The notes under the pieces are model-generated. The model did no database searches, had not been told where the DNA came from, and worked only from the letters and a program-made list of their open reading frames with translations. The translations under genes were made by a program, and so were the position numbers. A stretch of 64,000 nt of DNA from Guadua angustifolia (lineage: Eukaryota; Streptophyta; Magnoliopsida; Poales; Poaceae), in contig CM070511.1 in assembly GCA_036346375.1 (NCBI GenBank), positions 2,666,001 through 2,730,000 on the forward strand. The letters run 5' to 3'. This document shows, piece after piece, positions 22,508 through 34,040 of this stretch; position 1 is the first letter of the stretch; each line of letters begins with the position of its first letter.

Positions 22508-24171
22508 ATGGAGGAGAAGAAGAACTTGGAAAGGGCCAAGGAGAGTGATACCCCTGGGCCAGCCGGAGCAGATCAAGATGAGAACGAAGATGACATGGTG
22601 TTTCCGGGCTTTAGATTCCATCCGACCGACCAGGAGCTCGTCGGGTTCTATCTAACAAGGAAGGTGGAGAAGAAGCAGGCTTTCAGAACTGAGATATTCA
22701 TCAAGGAGATCGACATCTACAAGCATGAGCCGTGGGATCTTCCAAGTAAGCTCCGTTTCATATATATGTGTGCGTGAATGGTTTTGTTCTCTCTGATCGC
22801 TCGAACTACATGCCGAGATAATCTAGACAATACCTTGTGTTCAGAGCTAGTTCAGAGTTCAGACGATCTTGTTCTTCCATAATTTCTTCCTTTCGAAATG
22901 GAGACGATCTTATTCTTTCTAGCGATCCTATCCAGCTATGTCTTGACGACTAATTACTTAGGTCCTGTCCTACAAATTAACTTGCATGAAATCATGTGTA
23001 TACATATGATCTCTCGAGTTTTTAGTTCTGAAATAGAAAAGGAGATCAGTAATACCAGGCTACTTGTTGTACGGGGGTACAACACTCACTATTCCTTTCC
23101 TTTTGGGAAGTACTGAACAACAAAATCAGTTGATGGAAGAGTCACAGTAAATGGATTGGTTCCCAGAAAGACGAGATCGAGTCGAGTTAGAACAAGAGAG
23201 AATGATATTGTACATGCATGCACGCATGACTGATTAATATATGTAATTGGTGTTCGTGCAGAATGGAGCCATCTGAAGCAGGGATCAGGGGAGAAAGAGT
23301 GGTACTTCTTCTGCCTGCGTGGGAGGAAGTATAGGAACAGCATCAGGCCCAACCGCGTCACCGGCTCAGGCTTCTGGAAGGCCACCGGCATCGACAAGCC
23401 GATATACCCCTCCTCCGCTTCCACAAGCGCCGACGACGGCGCCGGCGCCGGCGAGTGCATTGGCCTCAAGAAGTCCCTCGTCTACTACCGCGGCAGCGCC
23501 GGCAAGGGCACCAAGACCGACTGGATGATGCACGAGTTCCGCCTCCCCTCATCGTCGGCCGAGGCCACCATTAACGACGCTTCTTCCCCTAACACCTTCC
23601 AAGATGCAGTGAGTAGTACTGCTCATTGAGATGGATCGTCTTATCACCGCTAAATTACTAGTATACAATACAAGATTAAGTTTGTGTTCATTTCTATTTG
23701 CGATACATATGTATGTACACAATTAATTAATCGCAGGAAATATGGACGATTTGCCGGATCTTCAAGAGGAACATGTCCTACTACAAGAGGTGTCAACAGC
23801 AGAAGCAAGATAATCAACACGGCAAGGGCGCCAGCTCCATGATCAGCAACAAACGAAGTCATCATTATCAGCAGCAGCAGCAGTTGGAGTCGTACTACCC
23901 TCACTACACCTGCAGCGCTTCCATGGCAACCAACAGCTTCGAGTCGGACGCGAGGGCCGACGCCGAGAGGTCCCATGTTACTTTAACTCACCAACAGCCG
24001 TTCCTGCTGCATGGTTTCCATGGCGCGTCGTCGGCCGCCGTGCCGACACCGGGAATGGGAGCTCCGCCGCCGTCGGGGTGGAGCGAGCTGATGAGCTTCA
24101 GGGACGGCAGCAGGAGCTGGGACGAGCTGGGGAGGATCATGGAGATGTCCACCGATTCAACTTACTTGTAA
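22508..24171 (+). CDS. NAC transcription factor, JUNGBRUNNEN1/NAC042-like, 3 exons, 339 aa
   Basis: A nuclear DNA-binding regulator. Exons are 22508-22745, 23262-23608 and 23737-24171, with GT-AG introns and an intact frame (1020 bases with stop). The NAC domain runs from about residue 31 to 206 in the usual A-E order: MVFPGFRFHPTDQELVGFYL (30-49), EIDIYKHEPWDLP (67-79), EWYFFCLRGRKYRNSIRPNR (92-111) with VTGSGFWKATG, GLKKSLVYYRGSAGKGTKTD (147-166), and EIWTICRIFKR (196-206). CLRGRKY and the intron after DLP fit the NAC042/JUB1 clade, which represses ageing and H2O2 stress responses in Arabidopsis. That role is inference here. A Ser/Gly/Ala insert (about 129-143) sits between subdomains C and D. 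The C-terminal half has a poly-Gln run and a conserved-looking end (WDELGRIMEMSTDST), the likely activation region. Exons 2-3 are GC-rich, as in grass genes. It is the only intact gene seen. Confidence 0.92.
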
Positions 24172-24382
24172 ATACAAATCATTAACTAGCTTTGCATTTG
24201 TTGTGACATTAATATATACCAGACTTGCTTGTGGAGTATAGAACTTTATGTGTATGAATACATGAGGAACTCGTACTGCATTCTTGTATAGTTGTATGCT
24301 ACCTTCTTGCAGTTAGTGATAGTTTGCTGCAGAACGGCTCCTGAACTTCTTGCTTGCTCTAGGATGTGTGAAAATTTTCTTC
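24172..24382 (+). other. 3' flank/UTR of the NAC gene, up to the CACTA junction
   Basis: AT-rich, UTR-like sequence. It is interrupted 211 bases after the stop codon by the left terminus of CACTA element A. No classic AATAAA was seen, so poly(A) signals may lie in this stretch or be supplied by the transposon. Confidence 0.5.
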
Positions 24383-24513
24383 CACTGCTACAGAAAAGGT
24401 TATCGCATACAACTCTTAGTACAAACAGCCTATGATAATAAGTTATCATAGATGGTTTACACCAAGAGCCGTCTGTGATAATTTTCTATCACAGACGGTT
24501 TGCACCAAGAACA

Positions 24514-25256
24514 ACCTATGATCTACATATTTTCCTTCCTCTCTTAGAAGAACTTCTATAAGTAGTATTTGTTGTTAAAAATTTTCTTCTCCTTAGATAT
24601 TTCAGCAATGATATTTATAAGGCACAATTAGTTACAGAATTTGCAATTGAATATCTAAATATCTAAGATACATCAAGACAATAGTTTGTCCAATAAGGAT
24701 CATCTTAAAATATGAACTTTCATAGAACTTTTATCTCCTTTGTTATCGTAATGATGATGGATTCTAAGGCAAAATCTATTTCTTTTCATTGTTTGTTCTG
24801 AAAGGTATCATGTTCTGATTTATCTTTCACTTCATTATTGTCCTCGGATGAGAATACCATAGGCAGCCTATTTTCATTTTAGTCTTGTATAGGATCAGAG
24901 TACAAAAGGCTGCCTATGATATTCTTATTTGGGGATAAGGATGAAGTGGAAATAAATCAGATGAGGTGACCACTTTCATGACGAACTATGGAAAGAAATG
25001 GATTTTGCCTTGAAATCCATCTACATTAGAATAAGAAAGGAGATGAAAGTGCTACGAAGGTTCAGATGTTACGATCCTAATCAGACAAACTTTTCCCTTG
25101 ATGCATCTACGATGTTTAGATATTCAATTACAAAATCTATAACTAGTTGTGCCTTGTAAATACCATTGCCAAAATATTTAAGGAGAAGAAAATTTTTAAC
25201 AACAAATACTACTCATGGAAATTCTTCCAAGAGAGAGAAAAATATTCCTATGATAA
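24514..25256. repeat. Long imperfect hairpin (about 355-bp arms, 37-bp loop)
   Basis: The left arm 24514-24869 pairs with the right arm 24907-25256 along its whole length. Examples are GTAGTATTTGTTGTTAAAAA (24560s) against its complement near 25190, CAAGGCAAAATCCATTTCTT-type sequence near 24775 and 25000, and CCATAGGCAGCCT against AGGCTGCCTATG at the loop. By eye identity is roughly 80%. It has no coding capacity. The loop and both outer ends carry the CCTATGAT motif also found in element A's subterminal repeats. It may be an inverted duplication within A or a foldback/MITE insertion. Confidence 0.8.
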
Positions 25257-26736
25257 CATTTTGATTTCAACAAGCATGATACTATTCATTAATTGAATTA
25301 ATTCAAAATAAGCAAATATTAAGGATAATTTCAAGTGACAATACATTGAGAAGATATGATACCACAAATATCAACAAGAAGACATTGAGAAACAACATTT
25401 TTGATAGATCAAGACAAAGAGATCTTAGGGCTTTTCATGTTTATCATCTTATGTGCCATAGCTTCTGCAACAGAGACTTTTTGGTTCTTTCTAAAATTCC
25501 ACAGTTCTGGTATAGTGTCCCTTTATTTGACACCAATAACTGATTGACTTCTAGCCATATCTCTTAATCCCTACAAAAGTGTACGGTCTATATCTTAGTA
25601 TATTATCAATAACCACGTTGAATTAAATACTAGATATATTTATATTACATCTATAAGCTCAGTTTGGTTTCTTCCAGCTTTGCATTCGTCCTGCACTACT
25701 TAATGATGGAGCCTTATTAAGAGATTTAATATTTTGTGATTTGTTATCTATGTCTTTCACTTTTTGTTTTATCTCATAAATCTTTTCTGTTAATTCAGAC
25801 TTTCCCCTCAATTGTTCTATCTGCACATCAAATTTTTGTTTAACATCTACAGCTTTACCAAATCATCTACCTTGTTTGTAGGCTTTTTTTTATATATGTG
25901 TGCAATTTACAGTTATTGAGACGTAACCCAAAGGATAAAGCAATTTATAGTTATTATATCAACTTAATATTGAATCATGTCTACTTAACAGATTAATAAA
26001 ATTTCAGTAAATATGATACAACTTGAATGAACTAAAGTAGCACTGGCAATTTGGTTCTTGAACTGAATGTGAATCCCCTATTCAACAGTAACAAACACAA
26101 CCCTTTATCATAACCCGTGGAGAAGGGCTCAACACATGACATAAAAGCATATTATATATCCATAGATCAACATTAACATAAAAGCACATGCATAAACATT
26201 GAAACATGATACTTGACAATATCAAAGTAGAATGCTCATAATCAGATATTTAAGTGTGTGTGTGTGTATAATGAATAGTGACTGAGGCATACAACTAGCA
26301 ATAATATTCAAGTTGATATAAATAAAGTATTCTTAGATGTCGGGTTGCCTTAAAAGACCTCCTCGCCACAAGGGGCTAATTTGTGACAATCTTACCACAT
26401 ATGTTTGTAATTGACAATTCTCAATACTTAATAGTTAATAGAAACCTAAATAATTGATTATCTTGGAACAATATGTATACATGAATAAATCAAATAGTAT
26501 GAATGAATCAAATAGCAGGACAGCTTACTGAACTACACTTGAAAATCCAACAATAGCTAGTAACAATGTTGCCCAACTACAAGAAGATAACAGAAACAGC
26601 TGACAGAGTAAGGTATTGAAGACAACATTTAAGACAATAAGTTAACAGAAAGCTAAAATGATCCAGCACATGTATATATATATTAGAAGTTGCCAATTGT
26701 TCTACTTAAGTAAACATGAAAACTGAGAATTGTTAC
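25257..26736. other. Interior of CACTA A, no gene recognised
   Basis: AT-rich sequence between the hairpin and element B. It contains a short (TG)n tract near 26255 and small random open frames only. Confidence 0.5.
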
Positions 26737-26759
26737 TATCACCACAGGAAACGAGCTCT

Positions 26760-28050
26760 GTGTCCTCAGCCGAAACATTTTTATCGTCGGTAAAATGGCC
26801 GACGACACAAATGTTAGCAGTATCGACGGCTTCAATGAAAACCGACGACAAATATACGCCAAGCAGGGTTGTGTCGTCGGCCTCACCCAACCCGCCGATA
26901 TAGAGCGCGAGATGTCTCGTCGGCCTCTCTACCCGCCGATATAGGCGCCCGGTATGTCGTCGACCCTACTAACCCGCCGACACAGGCACTCCGCTAAGCG
27001 GAAATGTCGGTAGCGATGAAATTTCAATTTTAGATCCTGCCAACACAAGGCGTGTCGGCTACCACAAACTTCGCCGACACAGGCACTCCGCCATGTGGGA
27101 CCAACTGCGAGGATGCTCGGGCCCACCAGTGGCACGAAGACTTTTTGTCGTCAAGAGAGAAACAGCCGACGACACAAATTAGTCTATGTCGACGGGACAA
27201 AGCTTGCCGACGACACAGATAAAATTTTGTCGACGGCTTTATTTTAGCTGACGACAATAGTAATTCCAGATTAATTCAGAAAACCTATTTGAAAATGTTT
27301 TTGTTGTTTTTAAAATTAAGAAAAATTAAATAGAGCTTTTAGAATAGTTGTTAGGCAACATACATCTATATGACATGTAATTTTTTATTATTTAATTAAT
27401 TGGTATGTTACGGCGCTGTGTGTATGTGTCTCCGTACGTTACCTCGAGTACTTTGAGTTGAACCTTGTGACGATCCAACGCAGACCAATTGAAAGAGCGA
27501 GGAATGACTTGGAATAGGTTGTGCATGTTGTAAAACCTTTAAGTGACCGTAGAAATGTTTCGTTCGACCCGTCGTATGCTACAAAAGTATCGAAGAAGAA
27601 TGTACGGTGGTGGCGACTCTGTTACTTTCCTTGAGTTTTCAGAAGAATTTGTTGTGACGATGAAATGCCGGGCGAAAGAAGAGCGAGCAATCAGCTGGAA
27701 TAGGTTGTGCATGTTCTAGGAATCTTAAATTGGCCTTAAAAATGTCTGTTGAACGTTTTGTAGGGCTTTAATATATGTTGAACGTTTTGCAGGGCTTTAA
27801 TATCTTGTGAATGGGACCCAGTGTCGGCGATATTGATATAGCCGCCGACACAAGTGTGACCAGTGTCGTCGGTTTTCTGTTAACCGCGGACACTACATTG
27901 TCTCTCTGACTGTGGGCCCATGCATGCTATGTACGTAGGACCCGTATCGTGTCGCGGCCTGTGTTAGCCGCCGACCTTGTCTTGGCTATCGGCAGTGGGC
28001 GATGTCGTGTCGGCGGCCTAAGTGTGGCCGGCGACAGGTCGGCCGTTATC
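26760..28050. repeat. Left subterminal repeat block of CACTA B
   Basis: Dense direct and inverted copies of a GTGTCGTCGGC / GCCGACGACACA motif at 26770-27250 and again at 27820-28050, separated by about 560 bases without the motif. In En/Spm elements such repeats bind the TNPA-like protein. That role is known for the superfamily, not shown here. Confidence 0.8.
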
Positions 28051-28089
28051 ACCCGTCTTGCGAACTTGACTCTCTGTCTCTCTCACCTT

Positions 28090-28445
28090 TCGCCATTTCG
28101 CTCTCTGCCGCTCGCGATTTTGCGCGTTCTTCGCCTCCACTGCGCCGCCATACCACCTCCCGTCCGTGGCGCCTCCACCGGCGCCTCCACCTGCCGGTAG
28201 CCCGCCTCCAGCATCCACGGCGGCGCCTCCACCCGCCGGCCCGCCCGCCCCGGCCGCCCCCGCCTCACCGGCGCCTCGGCCCGCCCGCGCCGCCCCCGCC
28301 TCCTGGCGCCTCCACCCGCCCGGCCGCCCCACCGCCTTCCACCGGCGTCCACCGTCCGCCGCCACCGCCTCCACCGTCCGTGCCCGCCTCCATCCGGACG
28401 CCTTCTTGTCAAATTGCACCCATTCCTACAAGCTCATCTGCTCTA
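28090..28445 (+). other. Very GC-rich proline/alanine-coding block inside CACTA B
   Basis: About 350 bases of CCGCC-type triplets that are open in several frames, giving low-complexity Pro/Ala/Arg translations. It probably represents the promoter/leader of the element's transcript or a captured GC-rich exon. No protein family was recognised and it should not be treated as a gene. Confidence 0.45.
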
Positions 28446-28929
28446 CAATAAGGGTATATACGATTTCTTCGCCTTCAATCTAATTTGCCAATGCTTGTTA
28501 CTTTAACTACACCCATTGATCTCTGTATAGATTAAGTTCTTGCGATTATATGTTTGAATGTATGACTACGATTGAAATTAATAGTTTTCGATTTCAATGT
28601 ATGTGCATAGATGCATATATAGATCTAGCTTGCAAATGCTCATAAGAGTGTGCCAATGAATTAATTAAAGTATGTATTGATGGCTAAGGTATGTAACAGC
28701 ATGCATAATATGAACCTTAGCCCTGGTTTTGGATATGTGTACTGTGTCGAATGCTCATGCAAGGTGTCAATGACACGTGGTATTAATGTTAATCAAATCT
28801 TTGGGTATTAGTTGCTATATGTGGTTGTTATTATATTAAATACTGTCTTTTGTCTGCTGAGTGGATGTCCTAGTTTTAGGGAGAGTCTTTGCGAAATTTC
28901 TAATAAATTTGTAATAATTTGATGCGTCA

Positions 28930-30054
28930 ACCGAGCCAGAGTTAAACCCGTTCGGGGGCGCTGCATATTTTCGTAAGGAGCTCAGACGGTGATTCGTTGG
29001 GTTCCATTACGAAAAGTGTTGCGCTCTCGAGCTATCCGTTTTGGACAGCCCACGGATGTCTTGGCTTGAGTCGATGGTCGTGACACGAGGTGTCTGGGTT
29101 GGGATTCGGCGGTATTTCCTTGTCGTTCTCCTAGTGCATAACATAAGTGGTGCGCCGTACCGTCGTTACACTCGGAGAACAACGGGGTTATCTTCTGCGG
29201 AATTGACGACGAGCACCCTCGTGCCCACACCATATAAGCCCACATCGATGGTGGGTAAGCCCTCCTATTTAGCAAGGCTTAAAGCTGTCTAAATCTGAAA
29301 TTTGGATGCATGCATTGGCGTTATGTAGTGGCGATCTTTGGATGGAAGATCGGCGGTGGATGTCACGATGGTTGGATGAAGTCCAGGAGACACCTGCAGA
29401 CGAGTGGATCGAGAAGGCTAGAGCATTCGTGGATGATGCTTTCGAAGATTCCCGACCCTAATGCACGGTGATGCGTGTGGTGTCCTTACGCTGCGTGCTC
29501 GAACAAGAAGATTTATGTCCTGGGTTTTCAATGGGATGAATGCCCACGACTACAAAGTCTTCATAGGCGTCTGTTTCGGTAGTGTGGGCGTGGATCGTTA
29601 GCGATGATATATGGATCACATTAGCGAGCTTAGCTTCTTCTATCGAGAGCTCGTGCAAAGAGATATCCGCATCGAGGATGGAGGAATTGGAGAAGGACAT
29701 TGTCGTGCTTGTGACAAAGCTCGAGAAGATTTATGTCCTGGGTTTTTCAATTGCATGCAACATCTCTTGGTTCATCGCCATATGAAGCAAAAGTTGGGGG
29801 GCAGCGTGATTTAGGTGGATGTATCTTTGTGGGCGCATGATGAAAAGTCTTAGAGCGAAGGTGAAGAACAAAGCGCGAGTCGAAGGTAGTATTGCGAAGC
29901 TTGGTGATTCAGAGATCGCCTACTTCACGGACAAATACTTTGCGACAAAAACAAGGTCCATGTGCCACAACCAAGGTATAAGAAGGCACGTCACAGAAGT
30001 ACTTCCAACTTGGAGGTGTTCCATGACCAAGCCGGATGCAATGTCGGCAAAAGC
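28930..30054 (+). pseudogene. CACTA B TNP2-type transposase, 5' half (to DUF4218)
   Basis: The clear part is the DUF4218 region at about 29590-30050, read across shifted frames: ISELSFFYREL, then ISASRMEELEKDIVVLVTKL, then FFNCMQHLLVH, then RMMKSLRAKVKNKARVEGSI and TDKYFATKTRSMCHN. In plant En/Spm elements this follows the catalytic DDE region. Upstream sequence (28930-29580) is probably the same gene, but too decayed to place the acidic residues. Several frameshifts separate the motifs. The frame is broken at 30055 by element C and resumes near 31175. Confidence 0.75.
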
Positions 30055-31172
30055 CACTACAAGAAAAGTGATTTTTAATGACGGTCCAAACTCGTCATCA
30101 TTAGTCCCGAAATCGTCATTGTAGATTTTTATGACGAATTTATGACGAAATTCAACTTGTCATAGTAAGTCGTCATAGAAAGTTTTCAATGACGAATTAC
30201 TTTTTTCATCATAAAAATCAACTTTTACGTGACGAATTACATTTTAAATCCTTGAAGAGGTCATTTCTATAGCGAATATAACCGTCATTAATTGTGCCCA
30301 AAGCGTCATAAAAATATCAAATTAGTCATAAAGAACACTCCGTCGGCCAAAAATGGCGTTGACCATTTTATTTATGGCGAAATTGTTCGTCACAGATTGT
30401 TGCCACGTGGACATGCATTTTCGTCATTGAATAGTGCGATGCCGCGTCGGTGACCGAGATGTGAGGTGGCGTGTACGTGTTGTGCGCAAATGTTTAAATC
30501 ATAGATGAGTGCCACGTGGACATGCATTTTCGTCATTGAATAATCTAGTGCCATGTCGTGACCCACGATGTGAGGTGACGTGGCAAGTGTTGTGACGCAA
30601 ATGTTTCGTCATTGATGACTGCCACGTGGACTTGCATTTTCGTCATGGAAGTAATGGTCTGTCATTTTCTATGATGAATAATTTCGCCATAGATAGATGC
30701 AGAATAGCCATGATATTTTGTCATTGAACACTTTTGTCAGCCCACATATGATCCATTTTTACAGCCACAGCACACAATACATCTAGGCACAGCACATAAT
30801 ATTTTCATGAGACCAATCAATACACTGCACAGAGCATCACAAATTAACCACAGATACATTAGGAGTTACAAACTTTGTTCACAGTACTTAAAGTTAGTAC
30901 CACACTTGAAGCTAATATGAAGTTTTGAAAATAAATCCACAGGTCACAAAGTTGAACCACGTTACCTAAACTAGTTGAAGCTAGTACCAATGAACTAGGT
31001 TACCAGCCATACAAAATAAATATCCATGCAAAATAAGTGAACAGGTTCACAAACTCACTAGTTGTCTTGACCAGCCATTCGCATGAGACGACGAATAATT
31101 GCATCATTCTCCTCTTGCCCCTTCTTTAAATCCTCCATTTTCTTTTGGGTTCTGATCGGTGCTTCATCTGAT
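30055..31172 (-). mobile_element. CACTA element C fragment inserted in the TNP2 gene of B
   Basis: It begins CACTACAAGAAAAGTG, a canonical CACTA terminus. Subterminal repeats follow (GACGAATT, CGTCATAA and variants, 30070-30360, 30660-30730). The other terminus is missing. At 31062-31170 the minus strand reads the C-terminal tail of a transposase-like frame (KKMEDLKKGQEEND, then RRLMRMAGQDN and stop). The element therefore lies in reverse orientation to B and keeps only its 3' end. The right junction with B is placed at 31165-31180. Confidence 0.7.
30385..30665. repeat. Tandem repeat of about 115 bp in CACTA C
   Basis: GCCACGTGGACATGCATTTT starts units near 30395 and 30510, with a diverged third near 30625 (CTTGCATTTT). 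Each is followed by CGTCATTGAAT-like and GATGTGAGGTG-like blocks. Confidence 0.7.
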
Positions 31173-31174
31173 GC

Positions 31175-32237
31175 AGCGGAAAAGGATTTGATTCAGTTGT
31201 ACGTGTACGACAACATGGATGAAATAAAGGTGTACATCGAGTAAGTCAATAAATGTCTGAAATAAGTCATAAATACGTACTTTTGAAATAAATGTCTGAA
31301 ACAAATATTAAATATTGTAGTCAATTTATTCAAGAAGAGTGGGAAGGATCAGGTGAACCTTCGGGCAAACAAATTGACAATCTGAAACTACGAGGTTGTG
31401 GACAAGGCCGTCCATACTTTCTAACCTGGTTTCATTACCACGTAACCTTCTTCCTCTTATACAAGTTCACTTAATTTACAAATGTGTGGTATTTATTACT
31501 TAATGAATTTTGCCTCGAATGCTTGTGCAGTGTCAAAGACATTGCGGCGTGCTAACGATCTCCGACAAATGTCACGTGGATGCAGGTAGTAGAATTAAGG
31601 TCCATGGATGCTATGATTGCCATGGATATCGATTTCGATCCGAAGCGGCTGAGTCAGCTCGCCCCAATGCAACTACGGTGAACAGCGACGTCGTGAGTTA
31701 TGTCACCGATGAATCTGGTGGTCCAGACATAGAGTACTATGGGATCATCGAGGATATTGTAGAAATTTCGTATGAAGGCAACAAAGATCTCTCGCTCGTG
31801 CTCTTTCGTTGCAGATGGTTCCATCCAACTAGTGGGGTGCGGCGTACTCCAAAACTAGGACTAGTGGAGATCAATCATAAGAAGCTATATCAAAAGCTGG
31901 CGTGTTCATTCTGCTTGAACAAGTCGAGTTGGTGTTCTATCTGCCATACGCTCACCCGAATTACAAAAGTTGGTGGATTGTACATAAATGTCTTCCACCT
32001 GGTAGATTGCCCGATCTCACGGAAGACGACTACGATTCTCACCCAGACGTGGAGGTATTCCAAGAACAAGAGTTACCAGGAGAGCTGCACGTCGATATTG
32101 GTGATGGGCTAGATAATATTTTGGGATCGGTATACCCATCTCATGTAGAAGGAGAAGAAGAGGAGGAAAGGGTAGAAAGCGGACGGAAGGAAGAGGAAGA
32201 GGAAGAGGCAGATGAAGAGGAAGCCGAAGATTTTTAA
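31175..32237 (+). pseudogene. CACTA B TNP2-type transposase, 3' half (DUF4216 and acidic tail)
   Basis: The frame resumes with KDLIQLYVYDNMDE. A DUF4216-type domain lies at about 31720-31880 (DIEYYGIIEDIVEISYE, FRCRWFHPTSGVRRTPKLGL). In a second frame from 31902 follow QVELVFYLPYAHPNYKSWW and a highly acidic tail (EEEEERVESGRKEEEEEE...), ending at a stop at 32235-32237. At least one frameshift lies between the two parts (near 31890), and introns are likely near 31475-31540. The protein would recognise CACTA ends in En/Spm elements. This copy is dead. Confidence 0.8.
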
Positions 32238-32359
32238 GCTATTTAATTTTATAGGTTTAATTTTATATACTTTATGTCATTTAATTTTATTACATTTATA
32301 TTTTATTCGTTTCAATTAATATCAATGTACTTTATGTCATTTAATTTAATTTGTGCAGG

Positions 32360-34040
32360 ATGGCTGGAGGTGCGAAGAAGTTGGCTTCAAAATTGAAGAA
32401 GGTCTTGGAAGGGGGCATGAGTCGCAGGCCAGGTAGCTCACCCAGTCTGGCGCTTCCCGGGGGAGGAGGAGGAGGAGGTGGAGGTGGCTACCACCGACTC
32501 CCGGGAGGAGGAGGAGGTGGACGGCGATGAGGATCGTTGGGGTTCTTGGCATCGAGCACTTGAGGAGGGGCGAGGGCGGGGCGAGGCTGGAGTCCATGGG
32601 AGTCTGTTGGTACCGAGTCGAGGGTGCCTCGCCTCGAGCTCTCTGGGATCCAAGAAGAGTCGGTGGAATAAATTGCCAAAGCCCCCACAGATCCAGCCGA
32701 CGGAGATCTTGATAGTTGTTTCTAGCGAGAAGGTATGTGCTACAAATTTTCGATGTCTTTTATTGCTAACCACAAACTTGCTAACTACTTGTTATGAATT
32801 CTTCATGCGTGGCTTGGTTTGCCTCAACAAGGGTAAGCGAAGCCGGGCCACTTGCTCGGGGTGATCTTGAAGCAGCTCTACCCGGGCGAGTGGGCGAGGT
32901 GGTGCTCGGCGCCCGTGACTAGATGGAGCGACTACTCACTCGTGGAGGACGACCAGGGAGGCACTGTCGCGGATCATTGCATAACCGAGTTCTGGGTAAG
33001 TTTTCGTGTTTATAGCTTCACGTGTTTGTTTCATTTCAGGCGAGGTATCGGCTTGGCCACAGCGCATCCCAGGGCGACTATCATGCTTGTCGCCATGTGC
33101 TCGACACAATGGCGGCAAAACGTCGAGGGCGCCATCGAGTTATGCCGCCGGACGCGGTGATGAAGCATTACAAACGCACGGGATGAAGATCTCGAGGCAC
33201 ATGCCTTGCGGCGATACCTCGGCGAAGAGTACCTTGGCGTCCGGACTGGATGGACAAGTGTCCACACGCCTGGAGGGATCTTTGCAAAATGTGGGCATCG
33301 AAGGAGTGGATCGAGAGGTCCAAGAGGAACAGGGGGAATCGAGAAGCCAACCCCGAGATCTGTGTGACCTACCTAGGTGGATGAGGCATGGGTCACGTCG
33401 CGCGCGATATCGTAAGTATACTAAGTACAACTCTAGCATTCTTGTCAATTCAGTTTTCATTTCACATTTGAAATTGAGCTGCGAGAGTCGGAGACGGGAC
33501 TTGAGCCAGCGAGTTCACCGTGTGGGCCTTGAGCACACACGCCTCGTGTCCACCTAACGATGCGCAACCACCGATGCACCCGCTGCCCGAGAGAGGATTG
33601 TAAGTGACTTCCTCTTTTCACTACTCTCTGCTATTGCAAGCGTGGCGAGCTAATCCACTTCATATCTTATTTGTTTCGCGGGATACATACGGTCAGCCAT
33701 GAAGGAGAAGCACGGTGCGGATGTGACCCTTGACCATGCGGTTGACCCTCGGTCATCTGACCATTCGATGGGAGGAGTCACGGCGAGGCTTCGGCTTTAT
33801 GGACTCGGTGGTGGCGCCCGACTCGTATAGGGGCCAAGTTAGGACACGTCAACGGTGAGCGTCTCTTCCGCCCGATACAATTTGGAAGCCAGTGAAGATG
33901 ATCGCGAGTTGCGGCGGCAGATCTGGCGGATGGCAGCGGAGGCGGCGGATGAGCAGCGGAGGCAAGCGGGCGAGAGGAGGATAGGAGGCGATGCGGCCCT
34001 CGAGTCAGAACCTCTGGATGTACAACTATTTCGGTAATTA
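32360..34040 (+). pseudogene. CACTA B second gene (Transposase_24/TNPA-like), decayed
   Basis: It starts ATG at 32360 right after TTTGTGCAG, 122 bases beyond the TNP2 stop. The first frame is MAGGAKKLASKLKKVLEGGM and a glycine run, ending at a TGA near 32528. Recognisable later parts are LPKPPQIQPTEILIVVSS (about 32670), the segment ARWCSAPVTRWSDYSLVEDD (32900), the FWARYRL-like block near 33030, MKEKHGADVTLDHAVDPRS (33700) and a basic/acidic coil tail (QIWRMAAEAADEQRRQAGER, about 33910-33975). Frames shift repeatedly. In plant CACTA elements this second protein binds subterminal repeats. That function is inferred from family and position. Confidence 0.65.

Noticed and set aside
28002..28483. 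Overlapping proline/alanine/arginine-rich frames on both strands
   Set aside because: A GC-rich low-complexity block in CACTA B is open in many frames. None shows a domain or credible start context.
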